Positions 6,711 through 14,620 of a stretch of 14,663 nt of DNA are shown in pieces. The DNA is from Archaeoglobi archaeon (GTDB lineage Archaea; Halobacteriota; Archaeoglobi; Archaeoglobales; Archaeoglobaceae), in assembly GCA_004347865.1 (NCBI GenBank), contig QNUZ01000024.1, positions 1 through 14,663 of the forward strand. Direction: 5' to 3'. The notes under the pieces were generated by a model. The model saw nothing but the letters and a program-made list of their open reading frames with translations. It was not told where the DNA came from and searched no databases. The position numbers and the translations under genes are program-made. How positions within the stretch are numbered: position 1 is the stretch's first letter; each line of letters starts with the position of its first letter.

Positions 6711-7858
6711 AGGTATGGAAGTTTTTCCGCGATTTCTTTGGCCACATCAACGCCAAAGTTAGTCACGATGTAATACCCGGCGTAGATGGTGCCAATGGAA
6801 CACGCCAAGTTCGTCAGGGCTGCAACGAGTATCACCCTGAAGAACTTGTTGTTCAGCATCTCCCTCAGACTGCTGGTTTTGAAAACATCCTCGACATCCT
6901 TCATCGTCGGCTTCCTGATCCATGCTTCCACAGCTCCGGAGATCCATCCCGCCGCTATGAAGGGATTGAGCGACGTTAGCCAGGCGCAGAGAAATGCCGA
7001 AATTACCGAGAGGGGATGTGCCCTTGCAAAGAGAGCACCAAGAGCCGCAGTTATTCCGGTGATCAGGAACCAGTACAGGAAGACTTTGGAGAGCAATTCC
7101 GTGGCAAATAAAGCTGTTGCAAGAAAGAAACCCAGAATGACCGCCACAAATGCTATTCCTATCCATTTCAGAGCTTTGCCTTGCTTGACTTCGACCAGCT
7201 TTGCGGGATCCGGAACGCCCCTCTGCATAGCTTCCCTGATCCCCTTCTTGTGCCCCGCTCCAACAACTGCAACTACCTTATTGTACCTCTCCATGGCCCT
7301 GAGCAGATTGTAGGCCATGAATTCATCCCTTTCATCGATCAGAACCTTTGCAGCCTTTGGGGAGATTTTCCTGAACTCCCTGACCAGCAGATCTATTACA
7401 TCCTCCTTAAGGATTTCCTCTGCCTCGATATCCTCGGCGAAGGATCCTCTGAAGATGTAGTAGATGAACTTCAGCTTCTCCCAGAAGCTCATCTGCTGCC
7501 AGAGACGCTTGAAAGTTATCGTTATGTCCCTGTCTATGAGCAAAACGTCTGCATCGATCTCTCTTGCCTTTTTTATGGCCTCCAGCATTTCCTCTCCGGG
7601 CTTGGTATTCATTTCCTCTCCAATCTTCCTCTGAAAGTATCCCAGAAGCAGCTGGATCAGTATAAGGAAGAAATCGCCTCTCCTGAGAATCTCGGTTACC
7701 TTAACCTCATCCCTTTCACCCATCAGAGCCCTGTAACGCGCTGGGCAGAGTTCAACCGCAACGGCTTCGGGCTTCTCGTTCTCTATAACTGCCTTAACAT
7801 CTTCAACGCTCTTCTGCAAGACGTGCGCTGTGCCGACGATGATCAGCTTCTTTTCCAC
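6707..7858 (-). CDS. TraB/PrgY-family membrane protein, putative metal-dependent peptidase
   Basis: This 383-residue protein matches the TraB/PrgY (pheromone shutdown) family. Visible motifs are VGTAHV (8-13), VELCPARY with Glu36 (35-42), LIDRDI (107-112) and VVGAGHKKGI (198-207); the GTAH and GAGH histidines are the conserved residues thought to bind metal by relation to Tiki proteases. The N-terminal 225 residues are soluble; four hydrophobic segments follow near 232-250, 257-277, 283-312 and 340-363, so the catalytic part is probably cytosolic and anchored at its C-terminus. The ATG at 7858 lies inside the end of the upstream protease gene, a 16-base overlap, and the stop overlaps the archaemetzincin start. 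Activity in archaea is not established; a peptidase role is inferred. Confidence 0.88.
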   Translation of the reverse strand: MEKKLIIVGTAHVLQKSVEDVKAVIENEKPEAVAVELCPARYRALMGERDEVKVTEILRRGDFFLILIQLLLGYFQRKIGEEMNTKPGEEMLEAIKKAREIDADVLLIDRDITITFKRLWQQMSFWEKLKFIYYIFRGSFAEDIEAEEILKEDVIDLLVREFRKISPKAAKVLIDERDEFMAYNLLRAMERYNKVVAVVGAGHKKGIREAMQRGVPDPAKLVEVKQGKALKWIGIAFVAVILGFFLATALFATELLSKVFLYWFLITGITAALGALFARAHPLSVISAFLCAWLTSLNPFIAAGWISGAVEAWIRKPTMKDVEDVFKTSSLREMLNNKFFRVILVAALTNLACSIGTIYAGYYIVTNFGVDVAKEIAEKLPYL

Positions 7859-8940
7859 TCCAGCACCTCCGAGAATTCAAGGAGTTCTCTTATCTTCATA
7901 AGATCGCTTCTCGAAACAATTCCAGCGATTTTCCCGTTTTCAACGACTGGTATCCTTCCGATATCTCTTTCGCTCATAATCCTAAAGGCCTCAAAGGCCG
8001 GATCTTCAGGTTTCAGGGTGATCACTTCCTTGGTCATCACATCCTCAACCTTGGCATTTGGATCCGCGTGCATTATATCTTTAAGCGTCACTATTCCGAC
8101 GAGTTCTCCGTCCTTCACAACTGGATATCCGAGATGCTTGTACCTGAACATCAGGTCGATTACCTCGCCAACTTTGGTTTCAGGGGAAACTGAAATCACG
8201 GTTCTCGTCATTATGTCTCCAATGGAAAACCTTGAAAAGAGGTCCTCCGCGGTTACTATCTTTTCCTCCTCGCTAGCGCCTAGGTAAATGAACAGGGCTA
8301 TGAGTAGGAGCCAAATATTCAAACCGAAGAACCCTATTATACCCATAGCCACTGCAATCGCTTTTCCAATCCCCGCAGCTGTTTTTGTAGCCTTGCCGTA
8401 GCTCGTTCGCCTCGCAATCAAGCTTCTCAAAACTCTTCCGCCGTCCATTGGAAAGGCCGGAATGAGGTTAAAGCCCGCGAGTATGGCATTGAAGTATGCA
8501 CTGATGAGGAAGAACATCGAAATGCCGCCAGCTGTAATCAAGGCTGCAAAAAAGCTAAGAAGTGCGATCAATAGACTTGTCAATGGCCCAGCTAAAGCGA
8601 TTGCAAGCTCTTCTTTCGGGTTCTTCGGGATTTTCTCCATCATCGCAACGCCGCCGAAGATGAATAGGACAATCCCCCTCACCTTAACGCCGTATCTCAT
8701 CGCAACAAGCGAATGGGCAAGCTCGTGCAGAAGAACCGCAACGAAGACGAAGACGGAAGCCAGAACGGAGAACACAATTCTCTCAAACTCTGCAAGATTT
8801 GCAAAGCCAAAAGGTGAAGAAGTGACGTAGAAGTAGCTTGAGAGAACGAAAAGTATTATGAAAAGGCTCCAGTGAATCATTACGTCTATTCCAGCAATCC
8901 TCGCAATGCGAAGCGATGCATCCATGAAAATCATATTCAC
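7843..8940 (-). CDS. Site-2-protease-type membrane metalloprotease with tandem CBS domains
   Basis: This 365-residue protein is an M50 intramembrane protease of the SpoIVFB / archaeal S2P type. Zinc-binding HELAH lies in a membrane segment at 72-76 and the second motif NLIPAFPMDGG at 158-168 supplies the Asp ligand; about six hydrophobic segments span residues 20-220. Two CBS domains follow (about 240-293 and 298-352), with typical endings such as GIVTLKDIM and GIVSRSDLM. CBS pairs bind adenine nucleotides or S-adenosylmethionine and probably tune the protease. The frame opens with GTG at 8940; ATGs at 8934 and 8925 are alternatives, and the one at 8925 (MDASLRIARIAGI) best matches the usual N-terminus of the family. 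It heads the overlapping operon with the TraB and archaemetzincin genes and is divergent from alaS across a 64-base gap. Confidence 0.93.
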   Translation of the reverse strand: MNMIFMDASLRIARIAGIDVMIHWSLFIILFVLSSYFYVTSSPFGFANLAEFERIVFSVLASVFVFVAVLLHELAHSLVAMRYGVKVRGIVLFIFGGVAMMEKIPKNPKEELAIALAGPLTSLLIALLSFFAALITAGGISMFFLISAYFNAILAGFNLIPAFPMDGGRVLRSLIARRTSYGKATKTAAGIGKAIAVAMGIIGFFGLNIWLLLIALFIYLGASEEEKIVTAEDLFSRFSIGDIMTRTVISVSPETKVGEVIDLMFRYKHLGYPVVKDGELVGIVTLKDIMHADPNAKVEDVMTKEVITLKPEDPAFEAFRIMSERDIGRIPVVENGKIAGIVSRSDLMKIRELLEFSEVLEWKRS

Positions 8941-8971
8941 TCAACCTTTAAGCTTTTAGGTTCCAAGACGA

Positions 8972-8985
8972 GAAAGATATATATC
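8972..8985 (+). promoter_or_regulatory. TATA box of the alaS-cofE operon
   Basis: GAAAGATATATATC is a strong archaeal BRE/TATA match centred about 25 bases before the ATG at 9005. No ribosome site precedes that ATG, so the transcript is probably leaderless. The 64-base gap also has to hold the promoter of the divergent protease gene; CTTAAAGG on the minus strand (8945-8952) is a weak candidate. Confidence 0.6.
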
Positions 8986-9004
8986 GAGATTAAAACAGAA
9001 CTCG

Positions 9005-11695
9005 ATGACTCTGGAGAAAGAATACCTCGACATCACGTTTCTGAAGGATAGCGGATTTGTCAGAAAGCGCTGCGTTAAATGCGGAAAGTATTTCTGGACT
9101 GTAAGCGAAAGGGACGTCTGCGGAGACCCGCCATGCGGAGGGTATACCTTCATAGGCAACTCTCCTTTCAAAAGGAGTCTTGAACTCGACGAAATGCGTG
9201 AATTCTACCTCAAATTCTTCGAAGAGAGGGGGCACGCGAGGATAGAGAGATATCCCGTTGTGGCCAGGTGGAGGGATGATATCTACCTAACTATCGCCAG
9301 CATAGCCGATTTTCAGCCCTTTGTAACCTCGGGCATCGCTCCGCCCCCCGCGAATCCCCTCACGATTTCCCAACCCTGCATCAGGCTCGACGATCTGGAC
9401 AGCGTCGGAAGAACCGGGAGACATCTGACGCTCTTCGAAATGATGGCGCATCACGCGTTCAATTTTCCCGGGAAGGAGGTCTACTGGAAGAACGAAACTG
9501 TGGCTTACTGCACGGAGCTACTGGAAAAGCTCGGAATAAGGAGAGAGGAGATAGTTTACAAGGAGGAGCCATGGGCGGGAGGTGGAAACGCGGGTCCATG
9601 TCTGGAGGCGATAATAAGGGGGCTTGAGCTTGCGACCCTCGTCTTCATGAACCTGAGGGCAGACGAAAAGGGAGACATTGAGATAAAGGGCGAAAGATAC
9701 AGCAGAATGGAGAACTACATTGTCGACACAGGTTACGGGCTCGAGAGGTTTGTTTGGATGAGCAAAGGATCCCCGACTGTCTACGATGCCATCTTCGGAG
9801 GGGTTCTGGATCGAATATTCCAGTCCAGCGGCCTGGGCTATCTCAGAGGGAAGGATGCAAGGGAAATCGTGGCCGAAACCTCCAGACTTGCGGGAATGGG
9901 ATACCAGCAGGACGGAATTAACCTCGAAATTTCAAGAAAGTTCGGGATGGACGTTGAAGATGTTAAAAAGCTCGTTGAACCTATTGCAAAGGTTTACTCC
10001 CTCGCTGACCATACCAGATGTCTCCTGTTCATGCTGGGCGATGGTCTGGTTCCCTCCAATGCGGGCGGGGGGTATCTGGCAAGGTTGATAATAAGGAGAA
10101 GCCTGAGACTTGCAGAAGAGCTGCAGCTTAACCTTGAACTCTACGATCTGGTTGAAATGCACTCTAAAATACTAGGATTTAAGTTCGATGTACCCATGGA
10201 GACGATCGAGGAGATCCTGAAGCTTGAAAAAGATAGATTTGCCTCCACAATCTCGAAGGGACTTCGAATGGTTGAGAGAACGATAGAGAAAAAGAAGAGC
10301 CTGGGAAAGGATGATTTGATCGAATTCTACGATTCCCATGGCATTCCTGCGGAAGTAGTGCTTAGGATAGCCGAAGAGAAGAACGTCAGAGTTGACTTCC
10401 CACCCGATTTCTACTCCGAACTGGCCAAAAGACATTCAAAAGCGGTAAAGGAGAAAAAAGAGGAAATAAAGCTTTCAAAATCCTATCCAAAAACCGAAAA
10501 GCTTTACTACGATAATCCGAAGCTCTTTGAGTTCTCCGCAAGGGCAATAGGATTTGAAAACGGTTTCCTGATCCTAGACAGAACTGCATTCTACCCCGAA
10601 AGCGGCGGTCAGGACAGCGATACAGGGTTTATAATCTCCAACGGAAAAAGGTTGAGGGTCAGTTACGTTACCGAGCTTGGCGGGGTCGTTCTTCACAAGA
10701 TAGATGGATCCGTGCCGCTGGGGGAGGTAAAGGGAGTAATAGATCAGGAGAGAAGGCTCAGGCATATGAGGCATCATTCGGCAACGCATGTGCTTCTCTA
10801 CACTCTGCAGAAGCTTTACGGAAATCACATCTGGCAGGCGGGAGCGAGGAAAGAGGCTGATAAAGCGAGGCTCGATGTAAGCCACTACAAGAAGGTCACC
10901 GATGAGGAGGTAAGGGAAATAGAGAGGCTCGCAAATAGGGAGATATTTGCAAATAAGGACATAAGATGGTTCTGGATGGACAGAATTGAGGCGGAAAGGA
11001 AGTTTGGATTCAGACTTTACCAGGGCGGAGTGCCTCCTGGCAAGGAGATCAGGATAGTCTGCGTTGGCGATGACGTGCAGGCGTGCGGCGGCACGCACTG
11101 CAGCAAAACAGGCGAGATCGGGTTTATAAAGATCCTTTCAGTAGATTCTATTCAGGACGGTGTCGTTAGATTCGAGTTCGCGGTTGCAGAAGCGGCAATT
11201 GAAGCAATTTCAAAAATGGAATCCCTGTTAAAGGAATCAAGCAAGATACTGCGTGTAGAACCGCAGATGCTTCCTAAAACTGTTGAAAGATTCTTTGAGG
11301 AGTGGAAGGAGCAGAAGAAGGAGATAGAGAGGCTTAAGGAGAGGATTGCGGAGCTTAATGGCGAAAATTTGCTTCGGACCGCTGAAGATTTCAGCGGTCT
11401 CAAGGTTGTTGCCGAAGTGATCGATGCAGATATGGCCGAGCTTCAGAAACTTGCAGATTATCTGTCCCGAAAGGGCGCTTTGGGCTGTCTTATGGCCCAG
11501 GGCGAGGGAAGGGTATTTGTTGTTGCCTTTGCCTCTGGAAATTATGATGCGAGGGAAATCCTGAGGGAGGTGGGGAAGTACGCGAAAGGGAGCGGTGGAG
11601 GTAGGAAAGAGCTCGCCCAGGGAGCAGCCGAGAGACTGCTCACAAGGGACGAGCTCGCAAGTATCATCTTTGAGTACCTGTCCAGAAAGGGCTGA
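9005..11695 (+). CDS. alaS: Alanyl-tRNA synthetase, archaeal type
   Basis: This 896-residue enzyme charges tRNA-Ala with alanine. It has the archaeal N-terminal extension with a probable zinc knuckle (Cys23, Cys26, Cys39, Cys44), the class II catalytic core (for example FQPFVTSGIAPPPANPLTIS at 103-122 and GYGLERFVW), and a C-terminal editing domain with HSATH as part of an HxxxH motif (His591, His595) and CGGTHC (Cys694, His698) for clearing misacylated Ser- or Gly-tRNA. A coiled stretch rich in Glu and Lys (about 755-780) precedes the C-terminal oligomerisation domain. Length is normal for archaea (about 900). It is the first gene of a plus-strand unit and overlaps the start of cofE by about 26 bases. 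The assignment is secure. Confidence 0.98.
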   Translation: MTLEKEYLDITFLKDSGFVRKRCVKCGKYFWTVSERDVCGDPPCGGYTFIGNSPFKRSLELDEMREFYLKFFEERGHARIERYPVVARWRDDIYLTIASIADFQPFVTSGIAPPPANPLTISQPCIRLDDLDSVGRTGRHLTLFEMMAHHAFNFPGKEVYWKNETVAYCTELLEKLGIRREEIVYKEEPWAGGGNAGPCLEAIIRGLELATLVFMNLRADEKGDIEIKGERYSRMENYIVDTGYGLERFVWMSKGSPTVYDAIFGGVLDRIFQSSGLGYLRGKDAREIVAETSRLAGMGYQQDGINLEISRKFGMDVEDVKKLVEPIAKVYSLADHTRCLLFMLGDGLVPSNAGGGYLARLIIRRSLRLAEELQLNLELYDLVEMHSKILGFKFDVPMETIEEILKLEKDRFASTISKGLRMVERTIEKKKSLGKDDLIEFYDSHGIPAEVVLRIAEEKNVRVDFPPDFYSELAKRHSKAVKEKKEEIKLSKSYPKTEKLYYDNPKLFEFSARAIGFENGFLILDRTAFYPESGGQDSDTGFIISNGKRLRVSYVTELGGVVLHKIDGSVPLGEVKGVIDQERRLRHMRHHSATHVLLYTLQKLYGNHIWQAGARKEADKARLDVSHYKKVTDEEVREIERLANREIFANKDIRWFWMDRIEAERKFGFRLYQGGVPPGKEIRIVCVGDDVQACGGTHCSKTGEIGFIKILSVDSIQDGVVRFEFAVAEAAIEAISKMESLLKESSKILRVEPQMLPKTVERFFEEWKEQKKEIERLKERIAELNGENLLRTAEDFSGLKVVAEVIDADMAELQKLADYLSRKGALGCLMAQGEGRVFVVAFASGNYDAREILREVGKYAKGSGGGRKELAQGAAERLLTRDELASIIFEYLSRKG

Positions 11696-12434
11696 GTTCA
11701 TTCCTGTAAGGGGGCTTCCCCTGATCAGGAAAGGGGACGACATTGCAAGGCTGATCGCGGAAAACGTAGAACTGGAGGAAGGAGACGTTGTTGTTATCTG
11801 CTCTACGATCGTTGCAAAATCCGAGGGCAGGGTTAGAAAGCTGAGCGATTACAAACCCAGCGCCCTAGCGTTTGAACTGAGCAAAAAAGTCGGAAAGCCA
11901 CCCGAGTACGTTCAGGCAGTGATAGAGGAGAGCGAGGAAATCCTGATAAGAGGGCCTTTTCTGCTTGTAAAGGCCAAATACGGAAATATCTGCGTTAATG
12001 CTGGAATAGATGCCTCAAACATAGAGAAGGGAAGCATAATCCTGCCCCTTCCCGATCCAGACAGGAGCGCTGAAAAAATCAGGAAAAGGCTTGAGGAGCT
12101 GACTGGAAAGAGGGTTGGAGTGATAATCACGGACACGAATGGGAGGTGCTTCAGAAAAGGTGTTGTCGGAGTTGCGATAGGGATTTCGGGCATAAGGCCG
12201 ATGAGGGACTGGAGGGGGACAAAGGACCTGTTCGGAAACGTTTTGGAAGTCACAGTTGAATGCATTGCCGACGAAATCGCCGCTTTTGCGAATCTGATCA
12301 TGGGAGAGGCAAATGACGCGATTCCGGCGGTTATAGTCAGGGGGCTGAGGATCCTTGGCGATGGTTCTGTGAGGGAGATTTACAGGAATGAGGAGGAGGA
12401 TATAATAAGGCAATGCCTGAAAAAGTGCTTCTGA
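11670..12434 (+). CDS. cofE: Coenzyme F420-0:L-glutamate ligase
   Basis: CofE adds two gamma-linked glutamates to F420-0 using GTP and a divalent metal, the last step of F420 biosynthesis. From the TTG at 11670 the product is 254 residues, the usual size for archaeal CofE. Family landmarks are FIPVRGLPLIRKGDDIARLI (10-29), VVVICSTIVAKSEGR (40-54), VNAGIDASN (109-117), ITDTNGRCFRKGVVGVAIG (153-171), GIRPMRDWRGTKDLFG (174-189) and LIMGEANDAIPAVIVRG (209-225). Asp114, Asp155 and Glu213 are probable metal ligands, inferred by alignment from memory. The frame is open further upstream to a GTG at 11595, but that would overlap alaS by about 100 bases and add residues foreign to the family. No good ribosome site marks the TTG start. 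The 3' end overlaps the ATP-grasp gene by 22 bases. Confidence 0.93.
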   Translation: MSTCPERAEFIPVRGLPLIRKGDDIARLIAENVELEEGDVVVICSTIVAKSEGRVRKLSDYKPSALAFELSKKVGKPPEYVQAVIEESEEILIRGPFLLVKAKYGNICVNAGIDASNIEKGSIILPLPDPDRSAEKIRKRLEELTGKRVGVIITDTNGRCFRKGVVGVAIGISGIRPMRDWRGTKDLFGNVLEVTVECIADEIAAFANLIMGEANDAIPAVIVRGLRILGDGSVREIYRNEEEDIIRQCLKKCF

Positions 12435-13435
12435 TCGGCACAAATGTCAGAAACGTTGCAAGCTCGGCGAAAAGAGCCGGATATGAGGTCGATGCGATTA
12501 CCAAGTACGCTGATGCTGACCTCTCCATTTACTGCAACAGGGTTTACAGCCTTGACGCAAGTGGAAGGGCCGAGGAAATTGCCCAGCAGAGCAAAGCGAA
12601 GGTTGTGCTGTGCTCAAACTTCGAAACATTCGAAATAAAGGCAGAACTGCTTTGCAACGAACCCAAGGTGGCAAGAAAGATTGTGGACAAGCTTGAGTTT
12701 TACAAAACCCTCGAAAATACTGGGATTCCGCATCCAGCGGTTTTAAAAAAGCCGGAAGGAAGGGTAATAGCCAAACCTAGGTTCGGAGGCGGTGGAGAGG
12801 GGGTGAGGCTTACAGACAAACAGGAGGACGGTTGCATTCTGCAGGAATTCATTGAGGGGATTCCTTGCAGCGTTTCGCTACTAGCTTCAAAAGAAATGGT
12901 GCCGATAGCCTGCAATTTTATTTTTTCAGGCTGGAAAGAGATGAACGCGAGCGGTTTCAGGTACAGCGGGAATCTGACTCCCTTAAAAATAGATGAGGAG
13001 AAAAGAAGGGAACTTGAAAGGCTTGCTGTGGAGACTGCAGAGCTTTTCGATCTCAGGGGTTCAATCGGTGTGGACTTCATTTTGGCGGACAGGCCATACG
13101 TTCTCGAGCTGAATCCGAGATTCCAGGGTTCTCTGGACAGCATTGAGTGGAGTTTGGACATCAATCTCTTCTCCCTGCACGTAAAAGCCTTTGAGGGCAA
13201 AAAGATCGAGGTTGTTAAGCCCAAGAGGTTTGCAATCCGCGCCATTTATTTCGCAGATCGGGACTGGAATATCAGAAGGGATTTAACCGGAAACCCATTT
13301 TTCGCCGACATTCCAACAGGCCCCTACCGCAAGGGAGATCCGATGGTTTCAATCCTTTCGAGCGGAAGCTACGACGAAGCCTTCAGAAAGGTTAGAGAAA
13401 GAAAGGAACTTTTCTTGAAGCTCATTTCGGAATGA
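12413..13435 (+). CDS. ATP-grasp superfamily carboxylate-amine ligase of unknown substrate
   Basis: This 340-residue protein has an N-terminal Rossmann-like preATP-grasp domain (KVLLIGTNVRNVASSAKRAG, 4-23), the glycine-rich ATP loop KPRFGGGGEGV (121-131), the adenine-binding QEFIEG (144-149) and metal-binding residues in GVDFILADRPYVLELNPR (219-236; Asp221, Glu232, Asn234). ATP-grasp enzymes activate a carboxylate as acyl phosphate and join it to an amine or thiol. It resembles, from memory, the uncharacterised archaeal group near COG2232, distinct from RimK-like CofF and from MfnD. The ATG is preceded by AAGG and lies inside the end of cofE, a 22-base overlap, so the two are co-translated. 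A role in cofactor glutamylation or another cofactor ligation is inferred from this context only. Its 3' end overlaps the convergent isomerase gene by 14 bases. Confidence 0.82.
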   Translation: MPEKVLLIGTNVRNVASSAKRAGYEVDAITKYADADLSIYCNRVYSLDASGRAEEIAQQSKAKVVLCSNFETFEIKAELLCNEPKVARKIVDKLEFYKTLENTGIPHPAVLKKPEGRVIAKPRFGGGGEGVRLTDKQEDGCILQEFIEGIPCSVSLLASKEMVPIACNFIFSGWKEMNASGFRYSGNLTPLKIDEEKRRELERLAVETAELFDLRGSIGVDFILADRPYVLELNPRFQGSLDSIEWSLDINLFSLHVKAFEGKKIEVVKPKRFAIRAIYFADRDWNIRRDLTGNPFFADIPTGPYRKGDPMVSILSSGSYDEAFRKVRERKELFLKLISE

Positions 13436-14303
13436 TTCTCAAAACTTTTGCCTTTTCACTCTGAATCGCATAGCTCCCCGTTGAGGCCGGAACGAGACAG
13501 GAATAGCCCTTCTGAAGATCCGCTACACCTTTCTCGCTTCTCAGCAGGGCATAGCCTTCAAGGCAGAGCAGCAGGTTGAAGGTGTTTATTGTGAAATCCA
13601 GTCTCCCGGCAACGTCAAGAACCTCAGCTGTAAAGAATTCTGTTTCGACCTTGCCCTTTTTGCCCCTCACTTCGAAATCCTGAGTTCTGTCAATTTTTAT
13701 AGCTTTTTTCGCCTTTTCATCCTTCAATCCGTATGTCAGCTCCGAGTTCGTTGATATTTCAACCATTCTGGAATTTTCTGCCGTGTGCAGCACTCCCGGA
13801 GGGATCACGAAGGTATCGTAAATCCCGGATTCGAACCTGTTCAGCTTCTCGAGAAGCAGCTTCTCATCGCCTATAATTTCTTCAAAATTCTCCTGCGTGA
13901 GATTCTCGGAAAGGCCTACGTAGATTGTTCCCTTCAGCACAATCCATGCCTTCTGTTTCTCCCCCTCAGTCTCGCCGAAGCTCTCAGCTACTTTTGCTGA
14001 AGGATGGACGTGAAGGTCAAGCCTCCCGGAAACGTCAATCAGCTTTACGAGCAACGGGAACGCAGTATACCTGTCCGCAAGATCTCCGAGTATCTCCTTT
14101 TTCGCCTCCACGAAGAGTTCCGTCAGCTTCACTGAACCCTTTTTGAGAAAAACCTGAGAAGGATTGGAAGGATGAGCGGAGAATTCCCAGGATTCTCCAA
14201 TTCCCTTCTTCCTAAAACCCTTCATTAGTGATATCCACTCGCCGCCCCAGGGCCTTTCAACGAGGTTTTCAGTTGCCTGAAACAAGAAGCTGGGAAGTTC
14301 CAT
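13422..14303 (-). CDS. Class I mannose-6-phosphate isomerase homologue (cupin)
   Basis: This 293-residue protein is a type I phosphomannose isomerase relative, interconverting mannose-6-phosphate and fructose-6-phosphate in that family. Landmarks are ERPWGGEWI (16-24), GIGESWEFSAHP (34-45), FPLLVKLIDVSGRLDLHVHP (82-101), EGEKQKAWIVL (113-123) and VIPPGVLHT (166-174). Likely metal ligands are His98, His100 and His173. The position that is usually Glu in an E-x-W motif appears to be Lys118, with Glu115 nearby, so the metal site may differ from the standard one. I chose the ATG at 14303 over the upstream TTG at 14342 because the TATA box at 14321-14334 lies between them. It is convergent with the ATP-grasp gene and backs onto a TnpB-element remnant. 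Function as a true mannose isomerase is probable, not certain. Confidence 0.82.
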   Translation of the reverse strand: MELPSFLFQATENLVERPWGGEWISLMKGFRKKGIGESWEFSAHPSNPSQVFLKKGSVKLTELFVEAKKEILGDLADRYTAFPLLVKLIDVSGRLDLHVHPSAKVAESFGETEGEKQKAWIVLKGTIYVGLSENLTQENFEEIIGDEKLLLEKLNRFESGIYDTFVIPPGVLHTAENSRMVEISTNSELTYGLKDEKAKKAIKIDRTQDFEVRGKKGKVETEFFTAEVLDVAGRLDFTINTFNLLLCLEGYALLRSEKGVADLQKGYSCLVPASTGSYAIQSEKAKVLRIIPK

Positions 14304-14320
14304 ATTTCGAGTATTCACCC

Positions 14321-14334
14321 TAAATATATATTTT
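14321..14334 (-). promoter_or_regulatory. TATA box of the isomerase gene
   Basis: The minus strand reads AAAATATATATTTA, centred about 24 bases before the ATG at 14303, the spacing for a leaderless transcript. It excludes the TTG start at 14342, which would lie upstream of the promoter. The right end of the transposon remnant stops about 15 bases upstream of it. Confidence 0.6.
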
Positions 14335-14355
14335 GCAGTCAATTCCTAGTGAGCT

Positions 14356-14378
14356 GCTCCACGACTGAAGCCAGGAGC
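14356..14378 (-). ncRNA. Right-end hairpin resembling the terminal stem of a TnpB omega RNA
   Basis: The minus strand forms a GCTCC/GGAGC stem enclosing an inner GGC-UUCA-GUC stem-loop, ending eight bases before the element's TCAC end. TnpB guide RNAs end with such a stem at the element boundary and take their guide from the flanking DNA. The similarity in form to ISDra2-type right ends is from memory. Whether it is still transcribed or functional is unknown. Confidence 0.4.
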
Positions 14379-14386
14379 TTCCGGCG

Positions 14387-14620
14387 TTAAGGGAGGGCTT
14401 TACGCCCATCCCCTCGTCTGCCGGCTGTGTTGAGATTAAACAGCCTTTTTGCGTCTTCGTAGCATTTTTCATGCAAAAACTTCTTCGATGTGGAACTGTA
14501 GCCCAGATACCATTTAACGAGCTTAAAATACTCTCTGAGCGTTTTATTTAAAGCCAGGATTTTTGATTTATTCGGCCTGAACACCCTGCCTACAACGCAT
14601 ATCTGGACTTCCTTCTGCAA
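14387..14620 (-). pseudogene. TnpB N-terminal remnant, internally deleted
   Basis: The 77-codon frame, with a TTG start at 14620, resembles the N-terminus of archaeal TnpB (RNA-guided nuclease of IS605-like elements): GRVFRPNKSKILALNKTLRE (11-30), YFKLVKWYLG (31-40) and CYEDAKRLFNLNTA (53-66). After Ala66 the homology stops, and the next codons (GRRGDGRKALP) are from the element's 3' end. About 300 codons holding the RuvC-like catalytic centre are therefore lost, so it cannot be an active nuclease. The reading frame stays open across the junction at about 14423, which may be chance. Confidence 0.7.

Noticed and set aside
7181..8287. A 368-codon open frame on the plus strand
   Set aside because: It lies antisense to the TraB and site-2-protease genes, whose motifs are complete, and its product is low in recognisable structure. 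It is a reverse-strand shadow.
8941..9004. Possible riboswitch or T-box-like leader before alaS
   Set aside because: The gap is only 64 bases and the TATA box leaves no transcribed leader.
10574..11098. A 174-codon open frame on the minus strand
   Set aside because: It is antisense to the alaS editing domain, which is fully conserved.
11595..11669. Upstream extension of cofE from a GTG start
   Set aside because: It would overlap alaS by about 100 bases and add a Ser/Gln-rich tail that CofE proteins do not have.
14304..14342. N-terminal extension of the isomerase from a TTG
   Set aside because: The extension reads through the TATA box, and the family's N-terminal motif follows soon after the ATG at 14303.
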